Source: DATACZ01 sp036258795 (GTDB taxonomy: Bacteria; Actinomycetota; CADDZG01; JAHWKV01). From it: a stretch of DNA of 14,713 nt. The notes under the pieces were generated by a model that saw only the letters and a list, made by a program, of their open reading frames with translations, searched no databases and was not told the DNA's origin. The translations under genes and the position numbers were made by a program. Position 1 is the stretch's first letter. Each line of letters starts with the position of its first letter. The DNA lies in assembly GCA_036258795.1 (NCBI GenBank), contig DATACZ010000028.1, positions 1 to 14,713 on the forward strand. Reading direction: 5' to 3'. Below, one piece after another: positions 12,265 through 14,713 of the stretch.

Positions 12265-13397
12265 TAAGGGCTTGGATCCGGGTCCTTCTCGGCCTTATCG
12301 GTTTTCTGGTTGGATGGTCCGGCCTTTTCGTTGGCCGTGTCGGCGGCGACACCTTCTGCCGCCGGAAGATCATCGTCTAGACCAGCTTCCATCCCCGCCG
12401 CGATCATGCTGCAAATATCCACCACTCGGGCAGCGTATCCGGCCTCGTTGTCGTACCAGCCGAGCACTTTGGCCTGGGTGCCCGGGCCTCGGCGGGTCGA
12501 GGCCAGGTCCATGATTGTCGAGTGGGTGTCGCCGGCGAAGTCGCTGGACACAAGAGGCTCCTCGGTCACGTCCATGACCTTGGCCATCGGGCCCTCTGCG
12601 GCGGCCCTGTAGGCCTCGTTGATCTCCTCCACCGTGGCAGCCTTCGAGAGCGTGACGTTGAGGTCCACCAGCGAGACGTCGGGCAGCGGCACCCTTACCG
12701 CTATTCCCACGACCCTCCCGGTCAGCTCGGGAAGTACCCGATCGATCGACTTGGCAGCCCCGGTCTTGGTGGGAATCATGTTGAGACCGGCGGCCCGGGC
12801 CCTTCTCAAGTCCTTGTGGGTTCCGTCGAGTATCTCCTGGTCCCGCGTGTAGGAGTGGATGGTGGTCATGAGGGCGCCATCCACCCCGAACTCCTCGTGA
12901 AGGACCTTCAGCATGGGAGCCAGACAGTTTGTCGTGCATGATGCGGCCGAGATCACCCGGTGCCGGGTGGGATCGTACTTGTCGTCGTTCACTCCCATGA
13001 CGATCGAGATGTCCTCGTACTGGCCGGGTGCGGTTATCACCACCTTGTCCGCGCCCGCCTTCAGGTGCTTGGCAGCAGCCTCGCGATGCCGGAAGACGCC
13101 GGTCGCTTCGACGACGATGTCCACGTCAAAGGCGTGCCAGGGGAGCAGGAGTGGGTCGCGCTGGTCGATCACCCGGATGGAGTGGCCGTCGACGATCAAG
13201 TTTTGCGAGTCGTGGTCCACCTTTCCCGAGTAACGCCCGAATACGGAGTCGTACTTGAAGAGGTGCGCGCAGATATCGGGGTTGGTTCTTGAGGAGTTAA
13301 TGGCGACTACTTCGAGATCCGGCTCACCGAGCGCAATCTGCCTCAGCACCTGACGGCCGATTCTTCCAAAACCGTTGATCGCGATTCTAGTCGTCAT
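12264..13397 (-). CDS. gap: Glyceraldehyde-3-phosphate dehydrogenase, GapB-like, with C-terminal extension
   Basis: A 377-residue tetrameric cytosolic enzyme interconverting glyceraldehyde-3-phosphate and 1,3-bisphosphoglycerate. INGFGRIGRQ (7-16) is the dinucleotide loop; ISAASCTTNCLAP (149-161) holds catalytic Cys154, and H181 in TTIHSYT is its partner. After Asn34, where NAD-specific enzymes usually have Asp, there is SSRTNPD. Together with QRDPLLLPW this resembles Bacillus GapB, the NADP-preferring gluconeogenic form, so NADP use is inferred. The usual NEWGYS motif reads NEAGYA. The fold ends near residue 334; residues 335-377 are an added acidic/lysine-rich tail ending DPDPSP, probably disordered. 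ATG 13397 is chosen because GGGGAGG lies directly upstream and MTTRIAINGFG is the family start. It converges on the heat-shock cluster. Confidence 0.95.
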   Translation of the reverse strand: MTTRIAINGFGRIGRQVLRQIALGEPDLEVVAINSSRTNPDICAHLFKYDSVFGRYSGKVDHDSQNLIVDGHSIRVIDQRDPLLLPWHAFDVDIVVEATGVFRHREAAAKHLKAGADKVVITAPGQYEDISIVMGVNDDKYDPTRHRVISAASCTTNCLAPMLKVLHEEFGVDGALMTTIHSYTRDQEILDGTHKDLRRARAAGLNMIPTKTGAAKSIDRVLPELTGRVVGIAVRVPLPDVSLVDLNVTLSKAATVEEINEAYRAAAEGPMAKVMDVTEEPLVSSDFAGDTHSTIMDLASTRRGPGTQAKVLGWYDNEAGYAARVVDICSMIAAGMEAGLDDDLPAAEGVAADTANEKAGPSNQKTDKAEKDPDPSP

Positions 13398-13449
13398 TTT
13401 TTCCTCCCCACTCCAAGGCACCCCGAGCTTACAAAGAATTTACCCAATC

Positions 13450-13455
13450 AATATA
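13450..13455 (-). promoter_or_regulatory. Candidate -10 element for the dehydrogenase gene
   Basis: On the minus strand TATATT lies about 50 nt upstream of the ATG in an AT-rich pocket (about 13435-13495) that contrasts with the GC-rich surroundings. The pocket also contains three GGTAA direct repeats and the short inverted repeats GGTATCTTTACC and TTAGTCTAA. No clear -35 is seen at 16-18 bp, so the exact promoter is uncertain. Confidence 0.35.
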
Positions 13456-13590
13456 CGCCTTACCTTAGTCTAAATTATTGGTATCTTTACCTACTCCTCT
13501 TCGTCCCGCCATCAAGTGGAGTTTGTACCCATCTCACCGGGCCGGCATTCGCGTTCCCTACGTATTCTGAGTCAAGGACCCGGACAGGAT

Positions 13591-13602
13591 TGAGGGCCCT
13601 CA
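13591..13602. repeat. Perfect 12-bp palindrome at the end of the small zinc gene
   Basis: TGAGGGCCCTCA is fully self-complementary, and on the minus strand its first three bases are the stop codon of the small gene. There is no T tract for an intrinsic terminator. It could be a protein site or chance in GC-rich DNA. Confidence 0.4.
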
Positions 13603-13812
13603 GCGCTGGTCTCGGCCCTTGTCCGCGGCATTTCTGCCACGACGCACGGGCAGCCCTTCCGGTGACGGCAGCGTTGCCTCGGCGCTCCGGTCAGCCCGGG
13701 TCTTCTCCATACGTTCCGGATGCTGCTCCCAGTAGTGCTTCCTGACTGCCGGTCCAACGGACCAGCCTTCCGGCACGGCGATCGTACGGCCGCATGTCTT
13801 GCATGTTGCCAC
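13600..13812 (-). CDS. Small putative zinc-binding protein (CxxC-x18-HxxxxH)
   Basis: A 70-residue protein I do not recognise by name. GTG 13812 is preceded by GGGGGGAG with 6-nt spacing, a good ribosome-binding site. The N-terminal half has CKTCG with Cys4 and Cys7, then GWSVGPAVRKHYWEQHPE with His26 and His31. This gives C-x2-C-x18-H-x4-H, which could bind one zinc ion like a zinc knuckle or C2H2 finger. The C-terminal half is basic, Arg/Lys-rich and probably disordered (RRGRNAADKGRDQR), suggesting nucleic-acid contact. It lies on the same strand as, and 119 nt after, the SpoIID-domain gene. The stop codon sits in a perfect 12-bp palindrome. Function is unknown; a DNA- or RNA-associated role is only a guess from composition. 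Confidence 0.6.
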   Translation of the reverse strand: MATCKTCGRTIAVPEGWSVGPAVRKHYWEQHPERMEKTRADRSAEATLPSPEGLPVRRGRNAADKGRDQR

Positions 13813-13931
13813 GGCTAGCTCCCCCCTCACTTCGTTCTTGAGCCCTGCTGAGCCGGGGAAGTGCTCAGTAAAGATAGGTGTGGGGACCGACAAAAATGGC
13901 TCTGGCAAATCCAAATTCGCGCCGGTTGGGC

Positions 13932-14713
13932 CTAACGTGAGACTCGCCGGCGGATCAGATAAATGGCGGCTGCAGCGGCAGCCAGAAACAACCCTGCACC
14001 GGCCAGCGGCCAAAGCCACAATGGTGGCCGGGATGCGGCGGCGCCGGCCGGAGCCGTTGGGGAAGGCGACGCGCGTTGCCGGGCCGGGGTGGGGGATGGC
14101 GACGGAAGACCGATTTCCAGAGCCTGTGACCGCACCCGGTCGACGCCATCGGCGGCAACCACCGTAACCTCATACCGGCCGGGACCAAGCCCTGCAGCCG
14201 CCGGGTCCCAGGAATAGGACTGAAGTCCCCGGTCTCTGGGCTCTTCGGGCGTAACTCCTCGAACTCCAGCCGGCCCTGAATACTCAAGATGGACGAGGGC
14301 CGGGGCGGAGAGCTCAAAGTTGATAGTGGCCGGTCCTGCCGGACCCGGAGGGGGAGTCACCACGAGCTTCTCCATGCGCAGCCGTTCGGGAATGGGATCT
14401 GAGGGGGCAAAGCCGAGGGCCGGTCCGCCGGTGACCCTGACTGGGCCGTCCGGAAGTGCCGCACCCGAGACCATCACATTGCCGTTCCTCTCTATGGTCA
14501 CCTCCTCCAGGTTTACGGCAAGGCCCACGCGTATCTTGTCGGGCTCAGGTCGCTTTACCGGCCTAAGCCCGCCGTAGTAGTAGGCGAGCATGTCCCGGTA
14601 GCTCATCCCCCGCTCCGCCTTTCCCTTGAGGCCCCACTGGACCATTCCCACGCCGTGCCCCCACCCGCGGCCATTGATGACCACCTGGTCACCCTCCTGC
14701 CTTACGGTTGCCC
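13932..14713 (-). CDS. SpoIID/LytB-domain protein with C-terminal membrane anchor, N-terminus cut by window edge
   Basis: The last 260 codons of a cell-envelope protein; the frame is open to the right edge. The portion present begins with the end of a SpoIID/LytB domain: GRGWGHGVGMVQWGLKGKA followed by MSYRDMLAYYYGG, the signature C-terminal helix and strand of that family. SpoIID cleaves glycan strands of peptidoglycan during engulfment in Firmicutes; many non-sporulating bacteria, including actinobacteria, carry homologues of unclear role. The catalytic Glu would lie upstream, outside the window. After the domain come a beta-rich region with YSWDPAAAGLGPGRYEVTV, like FlgD-type Ig repeats, a Ser/Pro/Thr/Ala-rich linker, one transmembrane helix (WLWPLAGAGLFLAAAAAAIY) and a short RRR tail. 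The protein thus seems anchored by its C-terminus with the enzyme domain outside. Confidence 0.88.
   Translation of the reverse strand, partial: ATVRQEGDQVVINGRGWGHGVGMVQWGLKGKAERGMSYRDMLAYYYGGLRPVKRPEPDKIRVGLAVNLEEVTIERNGNVMVSGAALPDGPVRVTGGPALGFAPSDPIPERLRMEKLVVTPPPGPAGPATINFELSAPALVHLEYSGPAGVRGVTPEEPRDRGLQSYSWDPAAAGLGPGRYEVTVVAADGVDRVRSQALEIGLPSPSPTPARQRASPSPTAPAGAAASRPPLWLWPLAGAGLFLAAAAAAIYLIRRRVSR

Noticed and set aside
12522..12941. Plus-strand open frame of 139 codons inside the dehydrogenase gene
   Set aside because: It is the complement of conserved dehydrogenase codons and shows no domain or ribosome-binding site.

Overview
This GC-rich window looks like chromosome from a member of the Actinomycetota (Actinobacteria), probably an uncultured or deep-branching lineage. 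The evidence is the gene order dnaK-grpE-dnaJ-hspR, an HspR-type (HAIR) operator in front of dnaK, a DnaK without the extra N-terminal insert of Gram-negative Hsp70s, a dCTP deaminase closely resembling the mycobacterial bifunctional enzyme, and several genes with a -10-like hexamer 6-9 nt before the start codon and no Shine-Dalgarno sequence, as in leaderless actinobacterial mRNAs. I cannot place it below phylum.

Layout. Positions 1-1011 (minus) hold most of a serine-glyoxylate-type aminotransferase, cut by the left edge. It is divergent from a P-loop kinase-like NTPase (1066-1737), whose 3' end contains a very strong hairpin. A DUF4349 membrane lipoprotein follows (1957-2961), then tRNA-Gly(CCC) on the minus strand (2981-3051), dCTP deaminase (3099-3668) and a luciferase-like flavin oxidoreductase (3872-4816).

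The core is a heat-shock cluster on the plus strand: HAIR operator/promoter (about 4904-4936), dnaK, grpE, a zinc-finger-less dnaJ, hspR, clpB and a divergent GroES-like gene, ending at 12246 with gaps that are mostly short or overlapping. This puts the DnaK-DnaJ-GrpE foldase, the ClpB disaggregase and their MerR-type repressor HspR apparently under one control region. In the known HspR system, DnaK acts as co-repressor, so unfolded proteins titrate DnaK and release repression.

Convergent to this cluster is a GapB-like glyceraldehyde-3-phosphate dehydrogenase with a long charged C-terminal tail (12264-13397, minus). It is followed on the same strand by a 70-residue CxxC/HxxxxH putative zinc protein (13600-13812) and the C-terminal part of a SpoIID/LytB-domain protein with a C-terminal membrane anchor (13932 to the right edge).

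The most unusual signal is a dispersed repeat of about 79 bp (112 bp in one copy) at three gene junctions: after dcd, between grpE and dnaJ, and between dnaJ and hspR. Each copy begins TGAGCGAG and ends in a purine-rich, Shine-Dalgarno-like tract followed by GTG-TGG/TAG-CC-GTG. In the two operon copies the final GTG is the start codon of the downstream chaperone gene or regulator. These two copies also hold tiny ORFs with overlaps that suggest translational coupling (GTGA with dnaJ, TTGA with the dnaJ stop).
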